Both the position numbers and the translations under genes were made by a program. Under the pieces are notes generated by a model. The model saw only the letters and a program-made list of their open reading frames with translations, ran no database searches and had not been told where the DNA came from. A stretch of 64,000 bases of DNA from contig CANOIR010000001.1 of the NCBI GenBank assembly GCA_947566125.1, positions 55,774 through 119,773 of the forward strand. Direction: 5' to 3'. Of this stretch, positions 43,965-52,098 are shown in pieces. The DNA is from an uncultured Ruminococcus sp. Lineage in GTDB: Bacteria > Bacillota > Clostridia > Oscillospirales > Ruminococcaceae. The first letter of the stretch is position 1, and every line of letters begins with the position of its first letter.

Positions 43965-44001
43965 GAAACCGTACACTCAATTTACATGAATGTACGGTTT
44001 C
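43965..44001 (-). terminator. Terminator after the GntR-ABC operon
   Basis: Perfect 11-bp stem GAAACCGTACA / TGTACGGTTTC with a TGTTTTTATT tail on the minus strand. Confidence 0.88.
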
Positions 44002-44033
44002 TTTATATGGAGAGTTTAATGTGGTTAGCTTAT

Positions 44034-46154
44034 CTAGGCAATTTTGTCTTCAAAATCTACATTTCTTAATTTATTTATTGTATGTTTATCAACAGGGAAT
44101 CTGTATGACCAGCCATTGCCGTCAAGTCGAGGTTCGCTTACATCATAGAAATTAATATTTACTTCTATATAACTCTGTTTGGAATCTCCATAGCTGTCAT
44201 AATCAAAGAAATCTCCTGAACGCATATCAAGTACGTCATATACAACATCCAATGAATTTGAAAAAGAATAGGATTGATTTACAATATCTACACCTGATTC
44301 ATTATCATAGCTGTATAAATATATATCACCATTAAATTCTGCTTTTGATTTTTCCAAGTCGCTGAGATAATCATTTAATGATTTAAGAGAATCTATCTGC
44401 TTTTCTTTAAATACTTCATAGCACTTCTTTGCTGTGTTAGGTGCAACAGATTTTATAACAGGTATATTAGTATTATACATATGACCATCGATTACATATG
44501 ACACTTCAAAAAATGCAACGCTTTCACTATTCATTTGACATTCATTAAACCATGTTTCAAAATCAGCGTTTTTAATTTCATTTGCAAACTCGGAATATAT
44601 ATCTCTTGCATCATCATTATAAATACTGCCCATTGAAGAACTATCATACAAATAAATATCATTTGTATCTTTTAATGAAGGAAGTTTCATCCACGCTTCA
44701 CGAATCTTTTCATTGCTTTCAAATATTTTGCCAAGATTTTCATATTGTTTATTATTTAATACAACATTACGGCATTTGCTCTTTCCATTTGTGTTTATCT
44801 TAAATGAAACTGTATTTGATCCCTCTTGGTACATGAAATTTTTAAGTCTGTCAATACTGCTTTCTGCCATTGAAATATTATTCTCAAGTGCATTTGCCAC
44901 ATCTTCAATAACTGTCTTATCAGAAATTTCCAAACCGCCTGTTTGATGCAGAACATAATCACTGTATTTTATCCAATTGCTATCTGAATTGATATTCTCG
45001 CTTACCATAGTAACACTGTTTATTTCATCAGGTGCAGGTCTAAAGCTCATAGAATATTTATAAACACCTGAAAGTCCAAAGAACATTGCAATATTAAGTA
45101 CTGCTACAATGCCAAGTCCCGGAATTGCACGAATAAGATTTTTAAGTTTCTTTGTAGTAATAAGCTCATAGAGGAAATATATAAATACAACAAAAATATA
45201 AGATGCAACAATATTGAATACAGGCACGTCAGAAAGATCTTTGTAAAAATAACTGCTCTTAAAAAGTTCAAATATGATAAAGCTTGATATAACAAGTGCT
45301 ATGATAATTCTATATGCTGCCTGAAGATATTTATTCGGTGCACTTTGGGATGCTGTTTCACTATTTCTGCGGCAGAACGCAAATCCGCCGAGTACAAAAT
45401 AAATTATTCCAAGTGCAACACCATATATTATTGGCAAAACACTTGTGAAAACAGCACCAATATCAACTGTAGTGTCAATTTGCATTATTGAAAATATAAA
45501 GGAGGTTACAGGGTTTAAACCATTTTCTGTAAAGCTGTTTCCTATAAATCCGCTAAATAAAGGATTGGCTTCAAGTGTGGATACAAACAGTGTTATCATA
45601 AAACGAGGTAAAAATATTATCATACCTGATAGAATAATACCGTTTAAAATAGTTCCTGATAAACTCTTTGCAATTGAAATTGCACCGCAAACAAGTATGC
45701 AGGATGCAATGTTATTAAGAGTAAAGGTTAAAAGTGTAATATAGTCTATAGCAATATGCTTTGAGAAAAGAAGTGCACTGAGAAGTGTTGGGATAACTAC
45801 GGCAAGTATTGATATAATTACCCAAGCCAGTACTGCTAAATTAATGCTGATAAAGATAGTTCCTCTTGTATGAGGCAGTGAGTGGTAAAAGTCGCTGGAA
45901 TTTCGCTTGTCCATAAAGTGAAATGCTTGGAACATTAAAATCGGTGCTATAAGTATAAATGAAAGAACGAGCCACGGTGCACAATCTGCTCCTACAAATG
46001 TATAAACCGCTTCTTTGCCCGAATCTGTAACAAGAGCAATCGTTCTCATTATAGTTATACTAGCCATAATAATAGCACTGATTATACCTACAACTCTAAG
46101 CTGACGCATTGTTTCAATAAATATATTTGTATTAAAAGAAAGCTTGTTTTTCAT
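44034..46154 (-). CDS. ABC transporter membrane subunit (ABC-2 type) with large extracytoplasmic domain
   Basis: A 706-residue membrane protein. The start is the ATG at 46154, after GGGGAG; longer in-frame starts overlap the ATPase gene. Roughly the first 370 residues contain about nine hydrophobic helices, and the last 330 form a soluble domain rich in charged residues with no motif I know. It follows the ATPase gene by 19 nt and completes a GntR-ATPase-permease operon of the YtrA type, a layout linked in Bacilli to cell-envelope stress and antimicrobial peptides. The transported substrate is unknown. Confidence 0.85.
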   Translation of the reverse strand: MKNKLSFNTNIFIETMRQLRVVGIISAIIMASITIMRTIALVTDSGKEAVYTFVGADCAPWLVLSFILIAPILMFQAFHFMDKRNSSDFYHSLPHTRGTIFISINLAVLAWVIISILAVVIPTLLSALLFSKHIAIDYITLLTFTLNNIASCILVCGAISIAKSLSGTILNGIILSGMIIFLPRFMITLFVSTLEANPLFSGFIGNSFTENGLNPVTSFIFSIMQIDTTVDIGAVFTSVLPIIYGVALGIIYFVLGGFAFCRRNSETASQSAPNKYLQAAYRIIIALVISSFIIFELFKSSYFYKDLSDVPVFNIVASYIFVVFIYFLYELITTKKLKNLIRAIPGLGIVAVLNIAMFFGLSGVYKYSMSFRPAPDEINSVTMVSENINSDSNWIKYSDYVLHQTGGLEISDKTVIEDVANALENNISMAESSIDRLKNFMYQEGSNTVSFKINTNGKSKCRNVVLNNKQYENLGKIFESNEKIREAWMKLPSLKDTNDIYLYDSSSMGSIYNDDARDIYSEFANEIKNADFETWFNECQMNSESVAFFEVSYVIDGHMYNTNIPVIKSVAPNTAKKCYEVFKEKQIDSLKSLNDYLSDLEKSKAEFNGDIYLYSYDNESGVDIVNQSYSFSNSLDVVYDVLDMRSGDFFDYDSYGDSKQSYIEVNINFYDVSEPRLDGNGWSYRFPVDKHTINKLRNVDFEDKIA

Positions 46155-46173
46155 ATCTATTCTCCCCTTCTGT

Positions 46174-47073
46174 TTATTCATAGTCAAAGGTATAACCCAA
46201 AGCATCCATCTCATAGGTGAATACTTCTTCCAATGAAAGCGGCAGAATTTCAAGTAAAACAGGATTAAGTGAATGCAGTTTTGCATTGGCGGTTTCACGG
46301 TCGCTCTTAACAATCATATTTATAACCGTACCCTGACGAGTGAACTTTTGTACTTCAATTCCCATTCTCTCAAAATCTTCTCTTTCATAAATCTGAGGAA
46401 ATGCCGCTTGGATTTTATACTGCTTAGTCTTTAGATTTTCAACATCACTCTCAAGTACTAAACCACCCTTGTGAAGAAGAGCAAGCTGGTCGCAAATATC
46501 CTCAAGTTCACGAAGAGAATGTGATGTAATAACAGCTGTTGCATTTCTTTCAATTACATCTTCGCATATGAGTTTCTTTACAAGATTACGCATAACAGGA
46601 TCAAGTCCGTCAAATGTTTCATCAAAGAAAATGTAATCGGGCTGTATCGACAGAGCCAAAAGTGTTGCTGCTTGACGACGCATACCTTTTGAAAATGTGT
46701 TAAGCGGTTTCTTTGGGTCAAGCTCAAAAAGCTTTGTAAGCTTTCTGCATTTATCTGTTGAAAATGTAGGATAAAGGCTCTTATACATTTTTTCCATTCT
46801 GTTTATACTCGCACCCGCAAGAAAATAAAGTTCATCAGGAACATATGCTATATGTTTCTTTACCTCCGGATTTTCCCATACCAGATTACCATCGATTATT
46901 ACTCTTCCATTATCAGGCTTATATACACCTGTTATAAGTCGTAAAAATGTTGATTTACCGGCACCATTTGAACCAACCATTCCGTATATACTGCCGTCTG
47001 GGATATTGCAGGTGATAGATTCAAGTGCTTTGAAATCATCAAAATATTTTGTAAGATTTTCTGTGCTGATCAT
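46174..47073 (-). CDS. ABC transporter ATP-binding protein of the GntR-linked operon
   Basis: A 299-residue ATPase with Walker A VGSNGAGKST, Q-loop region YVPDEL, signature TFSKGMRRQAATLLAL (variant of LSGGQ), Walker B YIFFDETFDGLDP and H-loop VITSHSLREL. The last 80 residues are an extra C-terminal domain. Its start overlaps the GntR stop by four nt, indicating tight coupling. It pairs with the ABC-2 permease downstream. Confidence 0.92.
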   Translation of the reverse strand: MISTENLTKYFDDFKALESITCNIPDGSIYGMVGSNGAGKSTFLRLITGVYKPDNGRVIIDGNLVWENPEVKKHIAYVPDELYFLAGASINRMEKMYKSLYPTFSTDKCRKLTKLFELDPKKPLNTFSKGMRRQAATLLALSIQPDYIFFDETFDGLDPVMRNLVKKLICEDVIERNATAVITSHSLRELEDICDQLALLHKGGLVLESDVENLKTKQYKIQAAFPQIYEREDFERMGIEVQKFTRQGTVINMIVKSDRETANAKLHSLNPVLLEILPLSLEEVFTYEMDALGYTFDYE

Positions 47074-47468
47074 TTTTTGATTTCCTCCTTATTTGTTTTA
47101 TTTTTGTATGCTTCTTCAACACATTCAAGTATGCTTTCTTTTGAAACGCCGAAAAGTGCCATCTCATCAAGTATATCCTTTAATTCTTCAAGTTTTTCAA
47201 GATGTCCTTCGCATAATTTTTTCTTTGCATCTTTGCAAACAAAATATCCCTTTCCCGGAACAGATTGAATTATCCCTCGCCTGTCTAAATCATTATAAGC
47301 TTTAAGTATAGTTCTGGGATTGATGGAATTTGTAACCGCAACACTCCTGACCGATGGAATTTGCTCACATTCCTTGAAAATATCAGTCAATATAAAATAT
47401 TCTACCTTTTGCATAAGCTGTTCATATACCGGTATTCTTGACATCGTATCAATTTGAATCTGAATCAT
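47070..47468 (-). CDS. GntR-family (YtrA-type) transcriptional regulator
   Basis: A 132-residue regulator. The start is the ATG at 47468 after AAAGGAG; an intervening ATG is out of frame and stops at once. The winged HTH reads IPVYEQLMQKVEYFILTDIF and QIPSVRSVAVTNSINPRTIL, followed by GIIQSVPGKGYFV. The C-terminal tail is short and helical, as in YtrA-type GntR proteins that control adjacent ABC operons. Two matching inverted repeats flank its promoter, so autorepression is likely. The inducer is unknown. Confidence 0.93.
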   Translation of the reverse strand: MIQIQIDTMSRIPVYEQLMQKVEYFILTDIFKECEQIPSVRSVAVTNSINPRTILKAYNDLDRRGIIQSVPGKGYFVCKDAKKKLCEGHLEKLEELKDILDEMALFGVSKESILECVEEAYKNKTNKEEIKK

Positions 47469-47512
47469 AACATACTCACTCCTTTCATAAGCAATAATCC
47501 TGTGTTTTGCCC

Positions 47513-47531
47513 GTTGTATTTCTAATGCAAC
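47513..47531 (-). promoter_or_regulatory. Operator O2, near the transcription start
   Basis: A GTTGCA-N7-TACAAC inverted repeat (minus strand), just downstream of the -10 box. It is the same design as O1, with centres 42 bp apart. Confidence 0.65.
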
Positions 47532-47537
47532 ACCTAC

Positions 47538-47566
47538 AGTATACCACACCGCCTGTTGCATGTCAA
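47538..47566 (-). promoter_or_regulatory. Promoter of the GntR-ABC operon
   Basis: Minus-strand TTGACA (47561-47566), 17-nt spacer, TATACT (47538-47543). Confidence 0.85.
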
Positions 47567-47573
47567 GTGCAAC
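47555..47573 (-). promoter_or_regulatory. Operator O1, over the -35 box
   Basis: A perfect GTTGCA-N7-TGCAAC inverted repeat whose 7-nt centre contains the -35 TTGACA. Confidence 0.7.
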
Positions 47574-47687
47574 ACACTAATTTTATAATTATGTACATGC
47601 ATTTCCTATAATAAAATCAAACATTAGTGCAGTATATACAAAAATATATCTTGAAATATTGTTTTCAAAGTGAAATGGTTCTTATGC

Positions 47688-47716
47688 TTGCAATTTTACA
47701 GCCGATGTGTTATAAT
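47688..47716 (+). promoter_or_regulatory. Promoter of the cyclophilin gene
   Basis: TTGCAA (47688-47693), 17-nt spacer, TATAAT (47711-47716), 36 nt before the ATG. Confidence 0.75.
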
Positions 47717-47751
47717 AAGTAAAATTTAACTTTATTGGAGGAAATATAATA

Positions 47752-48222
47752 ATGGTTATTATTGAAATGGAAAACGGCAAGAAAATTGAAATTGAACTTT
47801 ATCCAGAAATCGCACCTATCACTTGCGAAAACTTTGAAAAGCTTATTAAAGACGGATTTTACAACGGACTTACATTTCATCGTATAATACCGGGATTTAT
47901 GATTCAGGGCGGATGTCCTGAAGGCACTGGAATGGGCGGTCCCGGTTGGAATATAAAGGGTGAGTTTCTCGCAAACGGTGTTGCAAATAATTTAAAGCAT
48001 ACAAGAGGTGTTATATCTATGGCACGTGCAATGAATCCTAATTCAGCCGGCTCACAGTTCTTTATTATGCATGAAGATGCACCGCATCTTGACGGTCAGT
48101 ATGCTGCATTCGGCAAAGTTGTATCCGGTATGGATGTTGTTGATGAAATAGCAGAAACCGAAACAGATTACAATGACAAGCCTTTGACAGCACAGATTAT
48201 GAAAAGCGTAACTATTGAATAA
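47752..48222 (+). CDS. Cyclophilin-type peptidyl-prolyl cis-trans isomerase
   Basis: A cytoplasmic foldase of 156 residues without a signal peptide. The core motifs FYNGLTFHRIIPGFMIQGG (with the catalytic Arg), GVISMARAMNPNSAGSQFFI and LDGQYAAFGKVVSGMDVV are intact. A TGGAGGA site precedes the ATG. It is followed by a strong hairpin at 48247-48275 and the Fur-family gene. Confidence 0.96.
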   Translation: MVIIEMENGKKIEIELYPEIAPITCENFEKLIKDGFYNGLTFHRIIPGFMIQGGCPEGTGMGGPGWNIKGEFLANGVANNLKHTRGVISMARAMNPNSAGSQFFIMHEDAPHLDGQYAAFGKVVSGMDVVDEIAETETDYNDKPLTAQIMKSVTIE

Positions 48223-48246
48223 GTATCATATACTAATAATAAAAAT

Positions 48247-48275
48247 ACTGCCGCAGTAAGAAAAACTGCGGCAGT
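48247..48275 (+). terminator. GC-rich perfect hairpin between the cyclophilin and Fur-family genes
   Basis: 11-bp perfect stem ACTGCCGCAGT / ACTGCGGCAGT with a 7-nt loop. There is no T-run after it on the plus strand; instead the ribosome site (TTGAGGTG) of the next gene follows at once. It could be a partial terminator, an mRNA processing/stability element, or a translation-modulating structure. Confidence 0.55.
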
Positions 48276-48292
48276 TTGAGGTGAATATAATA

Positions 48293-48706
48293 ATGGCACG
48301 TTCTTCAAATTATAATACAAAACAAAAAGAACGCATTTTAAACATTCTTATAGAAAATAGTTCTGTTCATACAACAGCCGGTCATATTGCACAATGCCTT
48401 CAAGCTCAGGGTACACCTGTGGGAATCGCTACAATATACAGATACCTTGACCAATTGGCTGATGACGGCATTATCAGAAAATATACAATCGATAATAAAA
48501 CAGGTGCTTGTTATCAGTATATAGGAGAGAAAAAAGAATGCAAAGAGCATTTCCACTTGAAATGCGTAAAATGCGGAAGACTATTCCATGTGAAATGTGA
48601 ATATTTAAGCAGCCTTGATAAACATATTCTTTCTCATCACGGCTTCACTATTGACCATACCAAAACAGTTTTGTATGGATATTGTGATAACTGTTCTGAA
48701 AATTAG
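48293..48706 (+). CDS. Fur-family metal-dependent regulator
   Basis: A 137-residue repressor of the Fur/PerR/Zur family. The N-terminal winged helix includes HTTAGHIAQCLQAQGTPVGIATIYRYLDQL. The C-terminal half has HFHLKCVKCGRLFHVKC and GYCDNC, giving the paired CxxC structural zinc site. The ATG at 48293 is about 11 nt from GAGG; an in-frame GTG 12 nt upstream overlaps the site. Subtype (Fe, Zn or peroxide) cannot be decided. The stop codon TAG spans the left junction of the MITE-like element that follows. Confidence 0.92.
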   Translation: MARSSNYNTKQKERILNILIENSSVHTTAGHIAQCLQAQGTPVGIATIYRYLDQLADDGIIRKYTIDNKTGACYQYIGEKKECKEHFHLKCVKCGRLFHVKCEYLSSLDKHILSHHGFTIDHTKTVLYGYCDNCSEN

Positions 48707-48865
48707 AACCTGCCCACATAGAAATTGTGTGCGCATTTTTGAGCATAATTTTACCGAGTGCAAGGAAAAATTCGCAGGCATACTGACGTATGGCAAGGAT
48801 TTTTGACACAGCAATCGGCAAAATTTGCCGAAAAGACGTGCGGAATTTTCTATGTGAACATGTTC
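48706..48865. mobile_element. 160-bp MITE-like palindromic element
   Basis: Ends are inverted repeats: the left starts GAACCTGCCCACATAGAAA and the right, reverse-complemented, GAACATGTTCACATAGAAA (16 of 19 match). It is flanked on both sides by TTA (48703-48705 and 48866-48868), read as a 3-bp target duplication. The interior continues as one long imperfect hairpin with apex CATACTGACGTATG and a CGGCAAAATTTGCCG palindrome. It has no coding capacity. Removing one TTA plus the element restores both neighbouring stop codons unchanged. Confidence 0.75.
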
Positions 48866-49075
48866 TTAGAGCGTATTCACATTAAAATGCGTTGCAGTGT
48901 CAGCATTTCTTCTTACCGGCTTTTCATAAATTCTTACCGGTGCATGATCGCATATATTCTGCATTGCAGCATCATAATGAATCCCTGAAGTATATCTTGG
49001 TGTATAAATTTTTGTTTTTTCATCACCGGAAATATATTCCATAGATTTTATTTTATTATTATCATTATTATTCAT
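48866..49075 (-). CDS. Small hypothetical protein, 69 residues
   Basis: A small gene with a good ribosome site (AAGGAG, six nt before the ATG), 10 nt after the gene at 49086. The product is hydrophilic, Asn-rich at the start, with a central IYTPRYTSGIHYDAAMQNIC and a basic tail. There is no signal peptide or membrane helix. I do not recognise a family. Its TAA stop is exactly the TTA flanking the MITE-like element. Its location beside spoIIID makes a sporulation link possible but unproven. Confidence 0.6.
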   Translation of the reverse strand: MNNNDNNKIKSMEYISGDEKTKIYTPRYTSGIHYDAAMQNICDHAPVRIYEKPVRRNADTATHFNVNTL

Positions 49076-49085
49076 AGACTTCTCC

Positions 49086-49514
49086 TTATAGATAGGGCTT
49101 AAGACGTTCGATATATGCCTCTTCCCTGCGTATCATCTCTTTGCCTTGTCTTTTTATATTCTCAGGAACATCTTTGTTTTCATTCATGGTCTGAACCATT
49201 TCTATTATACCCATATTAGTTCCTTCTGTCATAAGCTTTGCAATTTCGTGAGTGTCCATGCCTCCAATAGAATGAACGGCTATGGTCATATCAGTACAGA
49301 TTTTTGCCATTGTCCCTTGTGATTCAGGTGTGATGTTGTTTTTCTGCATTTGCTTATTCAGATTTGCTTTCTGTTCTTTGTAATAATCCATCTGTTTGTG
49401 AAGTTCTTTGCTCAAATCTTCATTCTTTACCTTTGGCAATATCGCTTCAATAGCATCAATGCCTACTGAGGCATTTTTATAGTATCCGTTTAGAATACAA
49501 GATATTTGTTCCAT
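49086..49514 (-). CDS. Helical hypothetical protein (ferritin-like layout)
   Basis: A 142-residue protein, nearly all helix-forming, starting MEQISCILNGYYKNASVGID with further helices around QMDYYKEQKANLNKQM and the terminal KRQGKEMIRREEAYIERL. The start at 49514 has AAAGGAAG upstream. The pattern suggests a four-helix bundle, but I see no full metal-ligand set (ExxH pairs). It is co-transcribed with the 69-residue gene and divergent from spoIIID. Confidence 0.7.
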   Translation of the reverse strand: MEQISCILNGYYKNASVGIDAIEAILPKVKNEDLSKELHKQMDYYKEQKANLNKQMQKNNITPESQGTMAKICTDMTIAVHSIGGMDTHEIAKLMTEGTNMGIIEMVQTMNENKDVPENIKRQGKEMIRREEAYIERLKPYL

Positions 49515-49692
49515 AATGATCTTCCTTTCTGAAAAAACTGTATCCATAATGCTTTTAATGCTTTTTTATTCATCGTTATTATCTCTTATTTCAAATTAAA
49601 TATTCATATTTTTTTATTTTTAAAAAAACGTCATTGAAAATACATTGGCTGCATATATATGTATCATCTTATACCACACAGGAGTGAAATAC

Positions 49693-50004
49693 ATGAAACA
49701 GCAGCCATGTGACCGAGCAATTATTCTCGGAGAATATATCTTAGAAAACAATGCCACTGTACGTGCAGCTGCATCGTGGTTTGGCATATCAAAAAGTACT
49801 GTACATAAAGACGTAAGCCAAAAGCTCTCTCAGCTTAGTCCGTCACTTTATCGTGATGTGAGATCGGTTCTTAATAAAAACAAGCAGGAACGTCATATAA
49901 GAGGCGGTATGGCTACAAAGAAGAAATATGAAATGCTCGCAGCAATTCATAATAAAGAAAAAGAAATCGAAGGTAAAAATAATATTACTAATATTACTGA
50001 ATAA
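49693..50004 (+). CDS. spoIIID: Sporulation transcriptional regulator SpoIIID
   Basis: A 103-residue DNA-binding protein acting in the mother cell during sporulation. The HTH region TVRAAASWFGISKSTVHKDVSQKL and the following PSLYRDVRSVLNKNKQERHIRGGMATKKKY match SpoIIID, including the basic C-terminal segment that contacts DNA. It is about 15-20 residues longer at the C-terminus than the Bacillus protein. The ATG at 49693 has GGAGTG six nt upstream. It is followed by a terminator at 50012-50050. Confidence 0.95.
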   Translation: MKQQPCDRAIILGEYILENNATVRAAASWFGISKSTVHKDVSQKLSQLSPSLYRDVRSVLNKNKQERHIRGGMATKKKYEMLAAIHNKEKEIEGKNNITNITE

Positions 50005-50011
50005 AATAATA

Positions 50012-50050
50012 AAAGCCGACACAGAAAGGACGCTCCTCTGTGCCGGCTTT
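50012..50050 (+). terminator. Terminator after spoIIID
   Basis: 14-position stem AAAGCCGACACAGA / TCTGTGCCGGCTTT with one mismatch, followed by GCCGTTTT. Confidence 0.85.
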
Positions 50051-50127
50051 GCCGTTTTATAATATTATATATACTTTTATATAGTTTTATAATTTATAAT
50101 GTGAATAACGGCATTTATTTTAAATCT

Positions 50128-50231
50128 ATATAAAAGCAGCCTTACCTACACACACCGATTTCGAAAAGCTGTTCATGGGTGCAATTAAAAAGCACCACTC
50201 TTCGCAGTAAATGCATTCCTTGCTGCTACTC
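50128..50231 (-). ncRNA. Candidate small structured RNA (weak)
   Basis: On the minus strand, TTGCAA (50258-50263) and TACAAT (50236-50241) with a 16-nt spacer could start a transcript near 50229 of about 100 nt. Its ends pair as AGCAGC (50227-50222) and GCTGCT (50140-50135), followed by TTTT. Inside are GGTGC / GCACC and GCA / TGC hairpins. No open frame is apparent and I do not recognise the family. It could instead be the 3' region of the OppA-like gene with a terminator. Confidence 0.3.
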
Positions 50232-50290
50232 TTCTATTGTATGCTAAAAAATCAAGATTGCAACAAGGTAAATTATGTGTATAGATATTT

Positions 50291-51946
50291 TTAATCGCTG
50301 TAATATTTGGCACGCCTAAAGTCTATCACGCCGGAATATGGGTCATAGCTTATATCACGATTTTTCGTACTGTGGATAAGATATTTATTCTTGTAAAAAA
50401 GCGGCAGGAATATATGGTCTGCTTCTATTATTTCTTCAGCCTGCCTGCAAATAACAGAAAGCTCCGTCCAGTCACGTGCATATTCCATAGTGTCAATAAG
50501 GTCATCAAGTTCATTATTTGAATAATTAAATCTGTTTTTGTCTGTACCAAAGGCTTCTATAACCGATGCTGCACTATTTCTTTTTCCCTCTAACGGACAA
50601 AGTGCTATTACATAATCCTTCTCCGATAAACGCTCGTAATATTCATACTCAGAAACAGTTTCTATTCCGGCATAAAATCCAAAGAGTGACTGCCAAACCT
50701 GTATTATTTCATATAAGTCATCTTCAGCAACACTTCCTTCACATACAAGAATATCTGATGACGGAAGTGAAGTAAGACCTAATTCGTGCATACCTTTTTT
50801 GAACATGGACTTAATATCATCATCTGATATATCCGAAACAACAGGCGTTGAATTATAACTGCTGTAAGCTGAAGTCCCGAGCCGTGTTTCAGGCGGGATT
50901 ATTCCATAGGCGGCTTCTGCGTCGTTTTTAGAATCGCCTTTGAAAAGGCTTCGTGGAATAGCTGCTGAAAATGCGGTTCGTATATTGTCATTTTTAAATG
51001 CTTCCCATTCAGTGTTAAGCACAAATCCAAGTGTTACAGACCGCCATGAAGTCATAGTATAGCCGTTTTCTTCGTTATAATTGGGATAATATACTGATGT
51101 TGAAAGAACATCTGACTTATTATTTTTAAATTCATCATCCGCTTCTGTCTGACCGTTTCTTATGAGAAACGTTACATCGGATGGATATACTTTCTGTACT
51201 GTATCGTTGGCAGAATTTTTGCTTAGATATATCAAATTATCGCTGCCATAAGGGTCATAGAACCAACGACGCATATAAAATCCATTATTTGATATAACAG
51301 AATCTTCATCAAGACCGTATCTGCCGTTTGTTTGTTCAAAGAATTTTCGGCTGCATGGCATTGCAGCTGGTGTTGCAAGCAATGAAAGAAATTCTGCACA
51401 AGGTCTTGTAAGCTCAAATATAAGCGTGTTTTCACTTTGTGCATATACTCCAAGCGTATCGACAGAAGCATCTTCGTCTATGATTGCATCCGCACCCGAA
51501 ATGCATCGAAATTCTTCACGGTACGGCGACCTTGTTTCTTTCTGAAAGAGTCTTTGAAATGCAAATACAAAATCTTCTGCAGTGACGTTCCACTGTTCAC
51601 CTTCATCTATATCATCATTTTTGTTTTCGTCATAATACCAATAGCTATTGCCACGGAGCGTAAATGTATACTTAAGCCCGTCTTCTGTAACACCATAGTG
51701 TGAAGCAACTCCATAGGTAAGAGTGCCGTCCGGTTGTTCTTCCAAAAGACCTTGCATCATATTCCTAAGCACTGTAAAAGAAGCACTGTTTGAGGCTATT
51801 TGTGGGTCAAGGTTATCCGGATTTTCTGTAAGTGTATAGGTGAATAGATAACCGGCACCGTCATCTTTATTTTTTTGAAACGGCATTTGGCATCCGCTTA
51901 GAAGCACCATCGGGCAAAGCATTATTGTCAAAAATCTTTTGTTCAT
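50291..51946 (-). CDS. OppA-like solute-binding lipoprotein (family 5)
   Basis: A 551-residue exported lipoprotein; the signal peptide ends LLSGC. Family 5 motifs are FTYTLTENPDNLDPQIASNS, the DGLKYTFTLRGNSYWY strand pair, NVTAEDFVFAFQRLF and a C-terminal lobe with DHIFLPLFYKNKY. Such proteins bind peptides or other small solutes for ABC import. No permease or ATPase is adjacent, so it is an orphan binding protein. The ATG at 51946 has AAAGGAC about 11 nt upstream. The leader contains a palindrome at 51970-51991. Confidence 0.9.
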   Translation of the reverse strand: MNKRFLTIMLCPMVLLSGCQMPFQKNKDDGAGYLFTYTLTENPDNLDPQIASNSASFTVLRNMMQGLLEEQPDGTLTYGVASHYGVTEDGLKYTFTLRGNSYWYYDENKNDDIDEGEQWNVTAEDFVFAFQRLFQKETRSPYREEFRCISGADAIIDEDASVDTLGVYAQSENTLIFELTRPCAEFLSLLATPAAMPCSRKFFEQTNGRYGLDEDSVISNNGFYMRRWFYDPYGSDNLIYLSKNSANDTVQKVYPSDVTFLIRNGQTEADDEFKNNKSDVLSTSVYYPNYNEENGYTMTSWRSVTLGFVLNTEWEAFKNDNIRTAFSAAIPRSLFKGDSKNDAEAAYGIIPPETRLGTSAYSSYNSTPVVSDISDDDIKSMFKKGMHELGLTSLPSSDILVCEGSVAEDDLYEIIQVWQSLFGFYAGIETVSEYEYYERLSEKDYVIALCPLEGKRNSAASVIEAFGTDKNRFNYSNNELDDLIDTMEYARDWTELSVICRQAEEIIEADHIFLPLFYKNKYLIHSTKNRDISYDPYSGVIDFRRAKYYSD

Positions 51947-51969
51947 GTATATTATATGTCCTTTCACAG

Positions 51970-51991
51970 CATATGCCTTATACGGCATATG
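51970..51991 (-). promoter_or_regulatory. Palindromic operator-like site in the OppA-like leader
   Basis: 8-bp arms CATATGCC and GGCATATG around a 6-nt centre, between the -10 box and the ribosome site. It is a candidate repressor site or RNA hairpin. Confidence 0.45.
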
Positions 51992-52004
51992 TTTAACTGC
52001 ATTT

Positions 52005-52033
52005 ATTATACCACTCATTCTATTCAATTACAA
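52005..52033 (-). promoter_or_regulatory. Promoter of the OppA-like gene
   Basis: Minus-strand TTGTAA (52028-52033), 17-nt spacer, TATAAT (52005-52010). Confidence 0.65.
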
Positions 52034-52098
52034 CCACTATTCGCATTTTGTAAGCAAATTTTAATTTATGAATTCTAGAATCAATATTATTGCAATGC

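Noticed and set aside
48293..48868. Fur-family gene truncated by the MITE-like insertion
   Set aside because: Removing the element leaves the same stop codon, and the C-terminal CxxC is intact; the gene is complete.
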